DNA of 64,000 nucleotides from JBBDIM01 sp040880405 (lineage in GTDB: Bacteria > Planctomycetota > Planctomycetia > Pirellulales > Pirellulaceae): assembly GCA_040880405.1 (NCBI GenBank), contig JBBDIM010000109.1, forward strand, positions 52,522-116,521, written 5' to 3'. Every line of letters begins with the position of its first letter. Within the stretch, counting starts at the first letter, position 1. The translations under genes were made by a program, and so were the position numbers. Shown here piece after piece: positions 17,561 through 25,419 of the stretch. The notes beneath the pieces were generated by a model. That model was not told the origin of the DNA. It searched no databases and saw only the letters and a program-made list of their open reading frames with translations.

Positions 17561-17626
17561 GAAACGCGGAGATCGCAGAGGCCCCTCTGGCCTTACGTCT
17601 CTGCGCTCTCTCCGCCTCTGCGTTTC
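17561..17626. repeat. Family F palindrome, right flank of the GxxExxY gene
   Basis: A 66-base palindrome with arms GAAACGCGGAGATCGCAGAG and the complement ending CGCCTCTGCGTTTC. It is related to 17064-17125; together they delimit a unit of about 563 bases holding only the GxxExxY gene. Confidence 0.82.
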
Positions 17627-17663
17627 AGATCTTTAAAATCCGACCGTTTTATACCGGACGATG

Positions 17664-18836
17664 CTAAGTGCCGTCCGGCAGTTGCTCTCGCAGCCAGCGG
17701 ATTTCCTCGGCGATACCGCTGGCCAAGTCCGCCTGTTGTAACCGCGCGGGAAGCACGCTCCAAGCGTAAGTTTCCACTTCGTAGTGAGAAATTTCGGAAT
17801 CTTGCTTTGCAGCCTCTAAAAATTCCAAAATCTGCCCCTGGGTGGTTCCCAAATGACCAGCATCCGTCAAGTAAATCGGCAGGTGAAAGTGAATCCGCCA
17901 GGTCTGGTTTGCGGGTGACTGATCCTTCGCCAAGGCCAACAGGGGCGGCAAATCTTCGTGCAAGGTTTGCACGCCGTCGGCGGTGTGGACCATCGTCTGG
18001 TGCAGGTAGCGGTCTTCGGCAAACTCGCCCAACTGGGCCAAGATTTTTGGCGTGTTTGGATCACCTTGCTGGCCGAACGTGATTTCAATCGCGGAGGAAA
18101 CCTGCACCTTGCCGATCTGAATTCCCGCTTCCCGGTACTGCGATAGCACGGTCGCCTGCGGCTCGAACATCACCGCGGCGTGGCACACATCGTGGCAGAC
18201 GCGGAGGTAACGTCCGACCGACTTTCCCGCGGGGCCGGTGAACAGGTGTTCGGTGAAAAACCGGATCATGTCCTCTGTGGTATCGATCAGGCAGCCTGGT
18301 TCCGGCTCGATGTTGATATGGATTAAGCGGCCGGTCTCTTGTTCCAGCTTTTCCAGATGCTTCGCAACTGCTTGCAAGTTGCTTGCGGCGGTGGCGAGTT
18401 GCTCGGCCGTCGGCTGCGGATCGGGCCAACCCAGCGGCAAGGTAGAGATACTGCCGACGGCACCCTCCGGCAGCAGTTGGTGCAAAATCTCGATCAAATC
18501 GAGCGTGTACTCCTTCCGTGGAGTCTCCCACCAAGTGGGCCGGTAGACTTTATGTTTGACCACGGTCTCGTGGAAATCGCCGTAAGGGAAGCCGTTCAAG
18601 GTATAGGGCAGCAGGCTGACCGATTGGAGCCACTCGCGAAACTCCGGCAGTCCGCCCGGCTCTAGGAGGCTTTTGGCGGTCGAGGCGGAGAGCCATAGCC
18701 CGACGCCCAAGGGACCTTCATCGCCCAGCTTCTCGCGGACCAAGGTCGCATGTTGTTGGAGATTTGCTCGGGTCTGCTCCAGATTGGCCCCGGCATGAAC
18801 GTTCGTACAATATCCAACCCACCTGGGTACCGCCAT
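17664..18836 (-). CDS. eboE: EboE-like metabolite traffic protein (TIM-barrel)
   Basis: A 390-residue protein starting MAVPRWVGYCTNVHAGANLE, a characteristic EboE opening. Further TIM-barrel signatures are NGFPYGDFHETVVKHKVYRP, HINIEPEPGCLIDTTEDMIR, and HDVCHAAVMFE, consistent with a xylose-isomerase-like fold with metal ligands His and Glu. In clusters of eustigmatophyte/bacterial origin (ebo) it is proposed to help move a secondary-metabolite precursor across the membrane. No other ebo gene is next to it here, so its role in this organism is uncertain. Confidence 0.82.
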   Translation of the reverse strand: MAVPRWVGYCTNVHAGANLEQTRANLQQHATLVREKLGDEGPLGVGLWLSASTAKSLLEPGGLPEFREWLQSVSLLPYTLNGFPYGDFHETVVKHKVYRPTWWETPRKEYTLDLIEILHQLLPEGAVGSISTLPLGWPDPQPTAEQLATAASNLQAVAKHLEKLEQETGRLIHINIEPEPGCLIDTTEDMIRFFTEHLFTGPAGKSVGRYLRVCHDVCHAAVMFEPQATVLSQYREAGIQIGKVQVSSAIEITFGQQGDPNTPKILAQLGEFAEDRYLHQTMVHTADGVQTLHEDLPPLLALAKDQSPANQTWRIHFHLPIYLTDAGHLGTTQGQILEFLEAAKQDSEISHYEVETYAWSVLPARLQQADLASGIAEEIRWLREQLPDGT

Positions 18837-18959
18837 CGGCCTTTGACTCCGTGTAGTAAGCTTGATCCGCGTATCAAGTTAGCAGTGTAACGGAATTGGG
18901 AGGGCCAAAACATCAGCGGCGTGGTCGATCGTCTCGATAGTGGGAACCAGCCGGTTGAA

Positions 18960-19049
18960 GTAAAAACGGGGTCAGGAGTCTTTTTTCGAAACGTGAGCGG
19001 ATGGCACTTGTGAAAGGGTCGCCAAAAAGAGTCCTGACCCCGTTTTTAC
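18960..19049. repeat. Family A inverted-repeat element, copy 2
   Basis: Arms GTAAAAACGGGGTCAGGAGT (from 18960) and its near-complement ending at 19049, loop about 35 bases. The stem differs from copies 1 and 4 at the tips (GTAAAAAC instead of GTGAAAAAG), with compensating changes on the other arm. Confidence 0.85.
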
Positions 19050-19086
19050 GCGGTGCGAGCAGACGTAAAAACCAAGAGCCAAAACC

Positions 19087-19177
19087 GTTAAAAAGGGGTC
19101 AGGACTCTTTGTCTTTATCGTGGGGAGGCGGGGCTGCGACTTCTGGTTTTTGAAAAGACTCCTGACCCCTTTTTAAC
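19087..19177. repeat. Family A inverted-repeat element, copy 3
   Basis: Arms GTTAAAAAGGGGTCAGGACT (from 19087) and the complement ending in GTTAAAAAGG read inversely at 19177. Tip changes are again matched on both arms. Just outside it is TTGAATTCACG, also found outside copy 4 (after 46654). Confidence 0.85.
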
Positions 19178-19390
19178 TCCCGACTCTTGAATTCACGTCG
19201 CTCGCGACGAGGGACTATCAGATCCTGGAGCATTCGCCCCAGGCCGGAAATTACCCCGCCCCTTGGCTTCCCGTGGCATTTTCCATCGCGTATCATGGCC
19301 ACTGCCCAAGGTGTTTATCCGCGCCCACAGCGGCGGGTAAGCAGTGTTCATCGCAACTCCTCTCGAAGTAACAGCAAGGTCGCGCAGCCC

Positions 19391-20227
19391 ATGGTTTTCG
19401 AGCATATCGAGAAGCTCAAGAGCGAATACACCGACCGCTACGTCATTGTGGACGACGCCCCAATGGAGCTCGCCCGCTTCAAGGGTCGGACCGCAATGGT
19501 CAAAACGGTCAACATGAGCGGCCGCGCCCTCGTGCAGTTTGTGGGGCATAACGACATCAGTTGGTACGATATCGACGTCGATTTCCTGCGCGTGGTCGAG
19601 AAACCGGTCGAGCCCGAGCCCACACCGACCAAAAAGACCGAGAAACCAGCCGGCAAGGCCGCGCCGAAGATGACCCCCGGTCCGAAAGAGGTCGCGGCCA
19701 AGTCGAGCGTCGGCGGGACTGCCGATATCTTGGCGATGGCTCGCGGTAACGCGGCCCCTGAAAAGAAAGGGGATAAACCAGCCGAGAAGCCCAAGGGTGC
19801 CGGCACCGCGGATATTCTGGCAATGGCCCGGGGTGGCGCGGCTGCCAAAGAGGGAAAATCCGCGGATAAACCAGCCGCCAAGAAGCCATCGAGCACCGAC
19901 GATATCCTGGCCATGGCCCGCGGCAAGGCGGCCGCCCAGGATAAACCGACCGCGGAAAAGCCCGCCGCGAAAAAGCCGAGCAGCACGGCCGATATCCTAG
20001 CCGCCGCGCGGGGCAAGAAGGCGGAGTCGAGCCCGCCCCCACCGGAAGAACCATCCGTGCCGGATGATACATTGTCCGATCCGGAGCCGATTGAGACCCC
20101 AGAATCGGCCGAGACGCTCGACACGCCCGCCGTGGAAGAGACCACTGCCCCGGCCGCCACCCCGAGCGGTCCCTTGCCGACCGAGACGGCGGAGATCCTC
20201 GCCTTCTGCCGCCAGCGCGACGCGTAG
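19391..20227 (+). CDS. Planctomycete protein with TADILAMARG repeats
   Basis: A 278-residue protein. Residues 1-70 form a compact domain (MVFEHIEKLKSEYTDRYVIV, then RTAMVKTVNMSGRALVQFVG, then SWYDIDVDFLRVV) that looks like a small beta-barrel. The rest is a Lys/Ala/Pro-rich linker carrying five copies of a short motif: TADILAMARG twice, TDDILAMARG, TADILAAARG and finally TAEILAFCRQRDA at the C-terminus. The ATG at 19391 is preferred because the domain starts there. Function unknown; the repeats look like short linear binding motifs. It sits 81 bases upstream of pabA/trpG. Confidence 0.75.
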   Translation: MVFEHIEKLKSEYTDRYVIVDDAPMELARFKGRTAMVKTVNMSGRALVQFVGHNDISWYDIDVDFLRVVEKPVEPEPTPTKKTEKPAGKAAPKMTPGPKEVAAKSSVGGTADILAMARGNAAPEKKGDKPAEKPKGAGTADILAMARGGAAAKEGKSADKPAAKKPSSTDDILAMARGKAAAQDKPTAEKPAAKKPSSTADILAAARGKKAESSPPPPEEPSVPDDTLSDPEPIETPESAETLDTPAVEETTAPAATPSGPLPTETAEILAFCRQRDA

Positions 20228-20308
20228 CGCGGTTGTCCGATCGGCTTGATTGAGGGAAGATAGAGGGAGTTCGCCGAAGAGGCCCTCTCTATCCCAGGCA
20301 GCCCGCTC

Positions 20309-20926
20309 ATGATTGTCTTGATCGACAACTTCGATTCGTTCACCTACAACCTGGTCCAGCGGTTGGGCGAGATCGACCCGACGTTAGACCTGCGGGTCTT
20401 TCGCAACAACCAGATCACCTGCCCGCAGATCGAAGCCTTGGGGCCAACCCATCTGATCGTCTCGCCAGGGCCTTGCACGCCCAATGAGGCGGGGATCTCG
20501 ATCGAGTCGATCCGGTACTTCGCCCACAAGCTGCCGGTGTTGGGGGTTTGTTTGGGTCATCAATCGATGGGACAGGCCTTTGGCGGCGACATCGTCAAGG
20601 CCAAGCGGCTAATGCATGGCAAGACCGACCAGATTTACCACAAGGGCGAAGGGCTGTTCGCCGGGATGCCCAACCCGTTTGTGGCGACTCGGTACCACAG
20701 TTTGGTGATTGATCCCCCTTCGCTGCCCCCTGAGTTCCAAATGACCGCGTGGAGCGACATGCCCAGTGGCGAGCGCGAGATCATGGCGATGCAGCACCGC
20801 GAGCTGCCACTATTTGGGTTGCAGTTCCATCCGGAAAGCTTTTTGAGCGAGACCGGCACCGAGATGCTGGCCCGATTTTTGGCAACCAAACCAGCCCCCG
20901 ACCAACCGGCCGAAAAGGTGGCGTGA
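20309..20926 (+). CDS. pabA: Anthranilate/aminodeoxychorismate synthase glutamine amidotransferase subunit
   Basis: A 205-residue class I glutamine amidotransferase. It starts MIVLIDNFDSFTYNLVQRLG. Nucleophile Cys81 is in LGVCLGHQSMGQ, and the His174/Glu176 pair is in QFHPESF. It releases ammonia from glutamine for the chorismate-using synthase subunit (PabB or TrpE), serving folate or tryptophan synthesis. No pabB/trpE is in the window, so PabA and TrpG cannot be separated by context. The TGA overlaps the moeA start (TGATG), so the two genes are co-translated. Confidence 0.9.
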   Translation: MIVLIDNFDSFTYNLVQRLGEIDPTLDLRVFRNNQITCPQIEALGPTHLIVSPGPCTPNEAGISIESIRYFAHKLPVLGVCLGHQSMGQAFGGDIVKAKRLMHGKTDQIYHKGEGLFAGMPNPFVATRYHSLVIDPPSLPPEFQMTAWSDMPSGEREIMAMQHRELPLFGLQFHPESFLSETGTEMLARFLATKPAPDQPAEKVA

Positions 20927-22143
20927 TGATCACGATTCAGCATGCGATCCGATTGGTTGATCGCCAAATCCTGTGCCAGGACGTGGAGATCCTGCCCACG
21001 ATCAAAGCCTTGGGGATGGTGTTGGCCCAGGATATCGCCAGCGATATCGACAGCCCACCGTATGACAAAGCGATGATGGACGGCTACGCCATCCGCGCCG
21101 AGGACCTGACCGGGGAAGAGGTCACCTGGCTGCATGTCGTCGAGCAGGTGACCGCCGGGATGACCCCCACCAAATCGCTCGCCCAGGGAGAGGCGACGCG
21201 GATCACCACCGGGGCCCCGATTCCCGAGGGCGCAACCGCCGTGGTCATTCGCGAACGGACCGAAGAACAGCCCGACCGGCCGGACCAAGTGGCGGTGAGG
21301 CAGGAGGCGATTTCCCTCGGCAAAAACATCCTGCGGCGTGGTACCTCGATGCGGGAAGGACGTGTGGTGATCAAGGCGGGCACGATCATCCGACCCACTG
21401 ATGTCGGTATCCTGGCCGAGGTGGGTCAAACCCACGTGCCGGTCTTCACCCGGCCAAGGGTCGCCGTGCTCAGCACCGGAGATGAGATCGTCGATGCCTC
21501 AATGCGCCCCACGGCGGGCCAAATCCGTAACAGCAACGGCCCCATGCTGGAGGCGATGGCTAGGGCGGTCGGGGCCAAGGTCACGAATCTCGGCATCGCG
21601 CGAGACAACAAAGAGGACCTCACCGCGAAGATTCTGGAAGGGCTGTCCTTCGATGTCCTGTTCTTGTCCGGGGGTGTCTCGGCCGGAATGTTGGACCTGG
21701 TGCCCAGCGTGTTGGCCGAGCATGGCGTCTCGGAGATCTTCCACAAGATCAATATGAAGCCAGGCAAGCCGCTCTGGTTTGGTGTGCAAGAGGCGACCGT
21801 GCGGACGTTGGTCTTCGGCCTGCCGGGCAATCCGGTGAGCAGCCTGGTTGGGTTTCATGTGTTTGCTCGCCGGGTGATCGAGCGAATGCAGGGCCGTTCA
21901 ACCGAGACCCTTGAGTTCCGACAAGTCCCGCTGGCCGAACCGATGGAACACCACGGAGACCGCCCGGTCTTCTTCCCCTCGCGGCACGAACATCAAGGGA
22001 GCGGCTCGATCGTCCGCACGTTGGACTGGAAAGGTTCCGCCGACCTAGCAACCCTCGCCCAGGCCAACGCCTTCGTCCTGTTCCAGCCCCGCGAGGCACC
22101 GTACGAAGCGGGCGAACTGGTCCCGGTGATCGAGCTTGATTAG
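20926..22143 (+). CDS. moeA: MoeA, molybdopterin molybdenumtransferase
   Basis: A 405-residue MoeA. It has SPPYDKAMMDGYAIRAEDLT near the N-terminus, GAPIPEGATAVVIRE, LSTGDEIVD in the MPT-binding domain and VFGLPGNPVSSLVGF near the C-terminus. It inserts molybdate into adenylylated molybdopterin to make the molybdenum cofactor. The ATG at 20926 overlaps the pabA/trpG stop by one base; a longer frame runs upstream inside pabA/trpG and is rejected. No other moa/mob gene is adjacent. Confidence 0.94.
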   Translation: MITIQHAIRLVDRQILCQDVEILPTIKALGMVLAQDIASDIDSPPYDKAMMDGYAIRAEDLTGEEVTWLHVVEQVTAGMTPTKSLAQGEATRITTGAPIPEGATAVVIRERTEEQPDRPDQVAVRQEAISLGKNILRRGTSMREGRVVIKAGTIIRPTDVGILAEVGQTHVPVFTRPRVAVLSTGDEIVDASMRPTAGQIRNSNGPMLEAMARAVGAKVTNLGIARDNKEDLTAKILEGLSFDVLFLSGGVSAGMLDLVPSVLAEHGVSEIFHKINMKPGKPLWFGVQEATVRTLVFGLPGNPVSSLVGFHVFARRVIERMQGRSTETLEFRQVPLAEPMEHHGDRPVFFPSRHEHQGSGSIVRTLDWKGSADLATLAQANAFVLFQPREAPYEAGELVPVIELD

Positions 22144-22161
22144 CAGCGCTCTGCTGGTGCA

Positions 22162-22235
22162 GGGGATGAGTTCAATTATAAAGCCGGCGGCGGTAGGCCC
22201 CTCAAGCCGCAGCTCCCATAATTGAACTTATCCCC
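22162..22235. repeat. Family C inverted-repeat element, copy 1
   Basis: Arms GGGGATGAGTTCAATTAT and ATAATTGAACTTATCCCC (one mismatch) enclose a 38-base loop. It starts 18 bases after the moeA stop and could also act as a transcription end. Confidence 0.85.
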
Positions 22236-22257
22236 GTTCAAACGCAGCGCGAGTAGG

Positions 22258-22332
22258 AGGATAAGTTCAATTACGGGGGCCCGCGGCCAAAACTTCTTCT
22301 CCGCCGACTCTTTGTAATTGAACTCATTCCCC
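22258..22332. repeat. Family C inverted-repeat element, copy 2 (inverted)
   Basis: Arms AGGATAAGTTCAATTAC and GTAATTGAACTCATTCCCC. Read on the minus strand it matches the copy at 46406-46479 including loop words (CAAAGAGTCGG, GGCCGCGG), so the loop is conserved too. Confidence 0.85.
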
Positions 22333-22630
22333 GTTAAAACCGCCACCTTTGGTGTCACTGGCGACAGCAAAGGAAGGATTGGCGGCGATAAACGCCAAAA
22401 ATGGTGCGGTTTTCTGTAACGGTCCCCCACGAAGAATGGTTATCGTACCCTCTTTTCCCAGTTACCATTTTTGAACCATCGGGGTTTACCGTTAGGTATG
22501 CGTTTGGGGCAAACGGACGCATCCGCCTCCGATAGAAGGCAATCAGATCTGGGCGGTGGTCCCAGTCGCGCGGATCCGGTAGAGCTTGCTCGATCGGAGC
22601 ACCGCGAAAAATCTCGGGGGAAAAGGCGTA

Positions 22631-23056
22631 ATGAGTGCATCAACTAAGCAGTTGGCCGAGCGGTGGTTCCAAGAGGTTTGGAACGAGCGCTGCGACGAGG
22701 CGCTTTTGGAATTAACTGCGGGTGACGCGACAGCCTACCTAGAGTCGGAGACCCATGTGCATGGCATCTCCGCCTTTAAGGAATTCCGCGACAACATGGT
22801 CAACGCGCTGCCCGACCTCAACGTGAAGGTTGAGGACATGATTTGTGACGGGAACCAAGTGGTAACCCGTTGGTTCCTGATTGGCACCCACACCGGCGAC
22901 GGCTTCGGCCTCAAACCAACCTACCGCGCGATCCGCTTCCGCGGCATCTCCTGGTTCCGCTTCCGCGGCAACAAACTGCACGAAGGCTGGGACTCCTGGA
23001 ACCAAGGCCGGGTGTTTAATTTGATGTCGGAGCAGTACGTGGAGAAAGAGGAGTGA
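22631..23056 (+). CDS. SnoaL-like polyketide-cyclase-fold protein
   Basis: A 141-residue protein of the NTF2-like SnoaL type. It has LAERWFQEVWNERCDEALLE at the N-terminus, a central NALPDLNVKVEDMICDGNQV, then TRWFLIGTHTGDGFGLKPTY and GISWFRFRGNKLHEGWDSWN. The ATG at 22631, preceded by AAAAGG four bases upstream, is preferred over an upstream in-frame Met at 22586. Members bind small molecules and a few are ester cyclases; no substrate can be assigned. It stands alone between repeat-rich gaps. Confidence 0.8.
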   Translation: MSASTKQLAERWFQEVWNERCDEALLELTAGDATAYLESETHVHGISAFKEFRDNMVNALPDLNVKVEDMICDGNQVVTRWFLIGTHTGDGFGLKPTYRAIRFRGISWFRFRGNKLHEGWDSWNQGRVFNLMSEQYVEKEE

Positions 23057-23378
23057 TTTGGGGGGGGCTTTACGCCACGCTCGCGGTGAACGTGGGATAA
23101 ATGTGATCCCTGTGTAAAACGGGTGCCATGCCCACGCCCTCCAACGTGGGCATGTTTGGGCGGGTCCGTGTTCCACCTGTAACTTTATGAACGACAACGG
23201 CCGACCGCCAACGGTCCTTTTTGGGCGTGGAATTCCACCAATGGCAACACCGCCTGATGGAACCGGAACGGGCGTCCAGACTTCCGGGAAAAGGCAAAGT
23301 TATCTCGCACTTCGCATGCCCACGTTGGAGGGCGTGGGCATGGCACCCAGCTATGGAAACTTAGAGCTACGTCCGCGA
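23057..23378. other. Intergenic region dominated by a family B repeat
   Basis: 322 bases between the SnoaL-like gene and the convergent glycosyltransferase fusion. Most of it is the family B element at 23121-23350. No gene is supported. Confidence 0.6.
23121..23350. repeat. Family B inverted-repeat element, copy 2
   Basis: Arms 23121-23154 and 23315-23350 are inverted copies of GGGTGCCATGCCCACGCCCT with the complement of CGAAGTG just inside the right arm, as in copy 1. The interior, about 160 bases, differs from copy 1 and has no supported gene. Confidence 0.82.
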
Positions 23379-24878
23379 TTACCGAGCTGCCGTCTCGGTT
23401 TTTGCCGGAGGAGACTGCTTCACTGCGAGCGGTTCCGGTCGGGCGATGCAGGCGAGACTGAGCCCGGTGAATTGTCCTAGGATCGCTTCGACCGGCAGCA
23501 GGATTGGTTTCGCGGTCGAGTAGAGCCAGAGTTGGCCCGAAGGGAGTTGCGAGCGCTGGAGCCAGACGCCGTTGACCAACCAACCGAGCACCCCGAGCGG
23601 GTTGTGATAGGTGACTTCCACGGGCTGAAGCCCGGCCGCCATGAGTTTCTCGATCAGGCTCTTTCGGGTGTACCGCCGGTAATGACCCACCGCCGCATCG
23701 ATCGGCGAGTAAAGCCGGGGTGAATTGGGGACCAGCAAAATCAACGCCCCGCCCGGTTCCAGGAGCTGCGCCCAGCTCTCCAGGACGTCGACATCATGTT
23801 CCAGATGCTCCAGCACATTGAAAGCGACCACCACGTCAAACTTCGGCCACTCCGGCAGCGGTGGGCCGGTCGCGTCCCACAGGTGGGCCTGAAGTCCGGC
23901 GTGCCCGCGGAATCGCCGGCCCAGTTTGTCCATGTAGTCGGGGCTAATATCGCAGGCGACCACATCACCCCGCTTGAGCAAGATTCGGGTGAGCGACCCA
24001 ATCCCGGAGCCGATCTCCAAAATCCGTAGCGGCTCTTTCGAGCCGGCCGCGACATTCAATAACCGCCGGAGGATCGGTTCGTAGATCCAACGGCAAACCT
24101 CGTCCAGGGTGTTGAGGGTTTGGTTCAGCCCTGGTTTGAAGGCCTCGCGGTCCCAAAAGCTGAACAGGAACGCGGCCCACAGCGCGGTGAGTCCGTAGCC
24201 GGTTTCGGTTCGCGTGTCGTCGTCGTGGGTTCCGACGCGATACTTCACCGGCACCTCGCACATCCGGGCCCGACCGCGACAAAGCCGAGCCGCGATCTCC
24301 ATCTGCACCTCGAACCGACCGGAGGTGAGCCGTAGCGACCGCGCGAGTTCCCCCTTCATGGCAATCGTCTCCGGCCGCAGGCCGGTCAGCCGGGCGTTCA
24401 CCAACACGTTGATGAGCCAGGCGGTGATCCGGTTTTTGGCCCATCGCCGAAACCGCGGAATCCGCTGGGGATAGCCGATCGCGCGGTTGCCGAAGACGGC
24501 GTCGGCGTAGTCCTCGATAATCGGCCGGAGCAGGGCGGGGTAGTCGCTGGTAAAGTAGCCTGGATTGGCATCCTGGATCAGAACGATATCGCCGCTGGAG
24601 CTCTCGATCGCTTGGCGGATCCCAGCTCCTTTATGTTGTCCGGCGGACCGCTGCAAGATCCGGATTTCGGTCGGGATGCCACAGTCCAAGGCCGCCTCTG
24701 TCGCGGCCAACTCCTGCACGAGCGCAACCGTCCCATCGGTCGAACCGCCGTCGACCACCAAGATTTCAACCTCGGTGATGCCCCCGCACTGGCCCAAAGG
24801 AGCCTCTTTCAGCCCCTGCCAAAAGGTTCGAAAATAGGCCGACTCATTGAGGACCGGCACCAACAGAGACAATTTCAT
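23379..24878 (-). CDS. Glycosyltransferase family 2 fused to a SAM-dependent methyltransferase
   Basis: A 499-residue two-domain protein. Residues 1 to about 245 are a GT2 domain: MKLSLLVPVLNESAYFRTFW, VVDGGSTDGT around Asp43, and VLIQDANPGYF with the metal-binding Asp region near 103, as in dolichol-phosphate-mannose-synthase-like enzymes. Residues about 265-450 are a class I methyltransferase with motif I ILEIGSGIGS (287-296), VVAFNVLEHLEHD and GGALILLVPN. A weakly hydrophobic C-terminus follows. It probably makes or modifies a lipid-linked sugar or glycan at the inner membrane. It stands alone on the minus strand. Confidence 0.87.
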   Translation of the reverse strand: MKLSLLVPVLNESAYFRTFWQGLKEAPLGQCGGITEVEILVVDGGSTDGTVALVQELAATEAALDCGIPTEIRILQRSAGQHKGAGIRQAIESSSGDIVLIQDANPGYFTSDYPALLRPIIEDYADAVFGNRAIGYPQRIPRFRRWAKNRITAWLINVLVNARLTGLRPETIAMKGELARSLRLTSGRFEVQMEIAARLCRGRARMCEVPVKYRVGTHDDDTRTETGYGLTALWAAFLFSFWDREAFKPGLNQTLNTLDEVCRWIYEPILRRLLNVAAGSKEPLRILEIGSGIGSLTRILLKRGDVVACDISPDYMDKLGRRFRGHAGLQAHLWDATGPPLPEWPKFDVVVAFNVLEHLEHDVDVLESWAQLLEPGGALILLVPNSPRLYSPIDAAVGHYRRYTRKSLIEKLMAAGLQPVEVTYHNPLGVLGWLVNGVWLQRSQLPSGQLWLYSTAKPILLPVEAILGQFTGLSLACIARPEPLAVKQSPPAKTETAAR

Positions 24879-24989
24879 AGCTTCAAGGCCTGGCTGCGTA
24901 ATCGATCGAGTTGCGGGGCAGTCTTCTATCCTAACTGCATGTGGCTTGGTTAGGGAAATTTTAGAGTGCGAAGGTTTCGGGGGCTACTA

Positions 24990-25091
24990 CGTAGCCACGG
25001 TCGCAAAGACCGTGGGGGAATTGCGAGTTGGGTTGGCCCCTGGGGCGAAGCGGGTTAGCAGTTCTCCCACACTTTTGGAAGCGTGGCTACG
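24990..25091. repeat. Family D element, full unit 1
   Basis: The unit starts CGTAGCCACGGTCGCAAAGA (a hairpin with CCGTGGGG), has a conserved middle (GTTGGGTTGGCCCCTGGGGC) and ends with CACTTTTGGAAGCGTGGCTA, the inverted counterpart of the start. Hence an element with inverted ends and a conserved interior. Confidence 0.82.
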
Positions 25092-25102
25092 ACGAGTTCT
25101 CA

Positions 25103-25204
25103 CGTAGCCACGCTCGCGTAGAGCGTGGGGACTTCGCGAGTTGGTTTGGCCCCTATGGCAAAGCGGGTGAGCACTTCCCCCACGCTTTTGGAAGCGTGGC
25201 TACG
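25103..25204. repeat. Family D element, full unit 2
   Basis: A direct copy of unit 1, about 113 bases further on, with substitutions (CACGCTCGCGTAGAGCGTGG in the first hairpin, GGAAGCGTGGCTACG at the end). The paired changes keep the first hairpin intact. Confidence 0.82.
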
Positions 25205-25419
25205 GGGGCGTAGAGCGTGGGGGCCCGCAAATCCGCGTTCAAGCCACAAAATCGTTAATTCCCTCGCAATCTCCCGCCGATTCGGTTTGCCGGAAACAGG
25301 GGCTCCGCCTTATGATGCATGCTACGTTTTTTGTAGCCACACCCCACCATCCCTGCTGACGGCGCTGGCCGCCGCTGCGCGGGGTGGCATGCTATCATTG
25401 TTACCACGGCAAGGCTTTC

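Larger units (their letters stand above)
18837..19390. other. Intergenic region with two family A repeats
   Basis: 554 bases between eboE and the TADILAMARG-repeat gene. It holds family A elements at 18960-19049 and 19087-19177, only 37 bases apart. The rest shows no supported gene. An in-frame upstream extension of the next gene runs through this region but reads repeat and flanking sequence. Confidence 0.6.
22144..22630. other. Intergenic region with two family C repeats
   Basis: 487 bases after moeA. Family C elements occupy 22162-22235 and 22258-22332. The remaining 300 bases show no supported gene, and no clear promoter for the next gene was found. Confidence 0.55.
24879..25419. other. 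Intergenic region with a tandem pair of family D repeats
   Basis: 541 bases between divergent genes. It holds two full family D units (24990-25091, 25103-25204) and a partial third end at about 25208-25227. The rest shows no supported gene or clear promoter. Confidence 0.6.

Noticed and set aside
19187..19390. In-frame N-terminal extension of the TADILAMARG protein
   Set aside because: It reads intergenic sequence adjoining family A repeats, and the recognisable domain begins at the ATG at 19391.
20749..20925. In-frame upstream extension of moeA
   Set aside because: It lies entirely inside pabA/trpG; the TGATG overlap and the MoeA start sequence fix the start at 20926.
24990..25204. Tandem hairpins considered as a CRISPR or tRNA cluster
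   Set aside because: Only two units, each with inverted ends and a conserved interior; no cloverleaf or spacer pattern.
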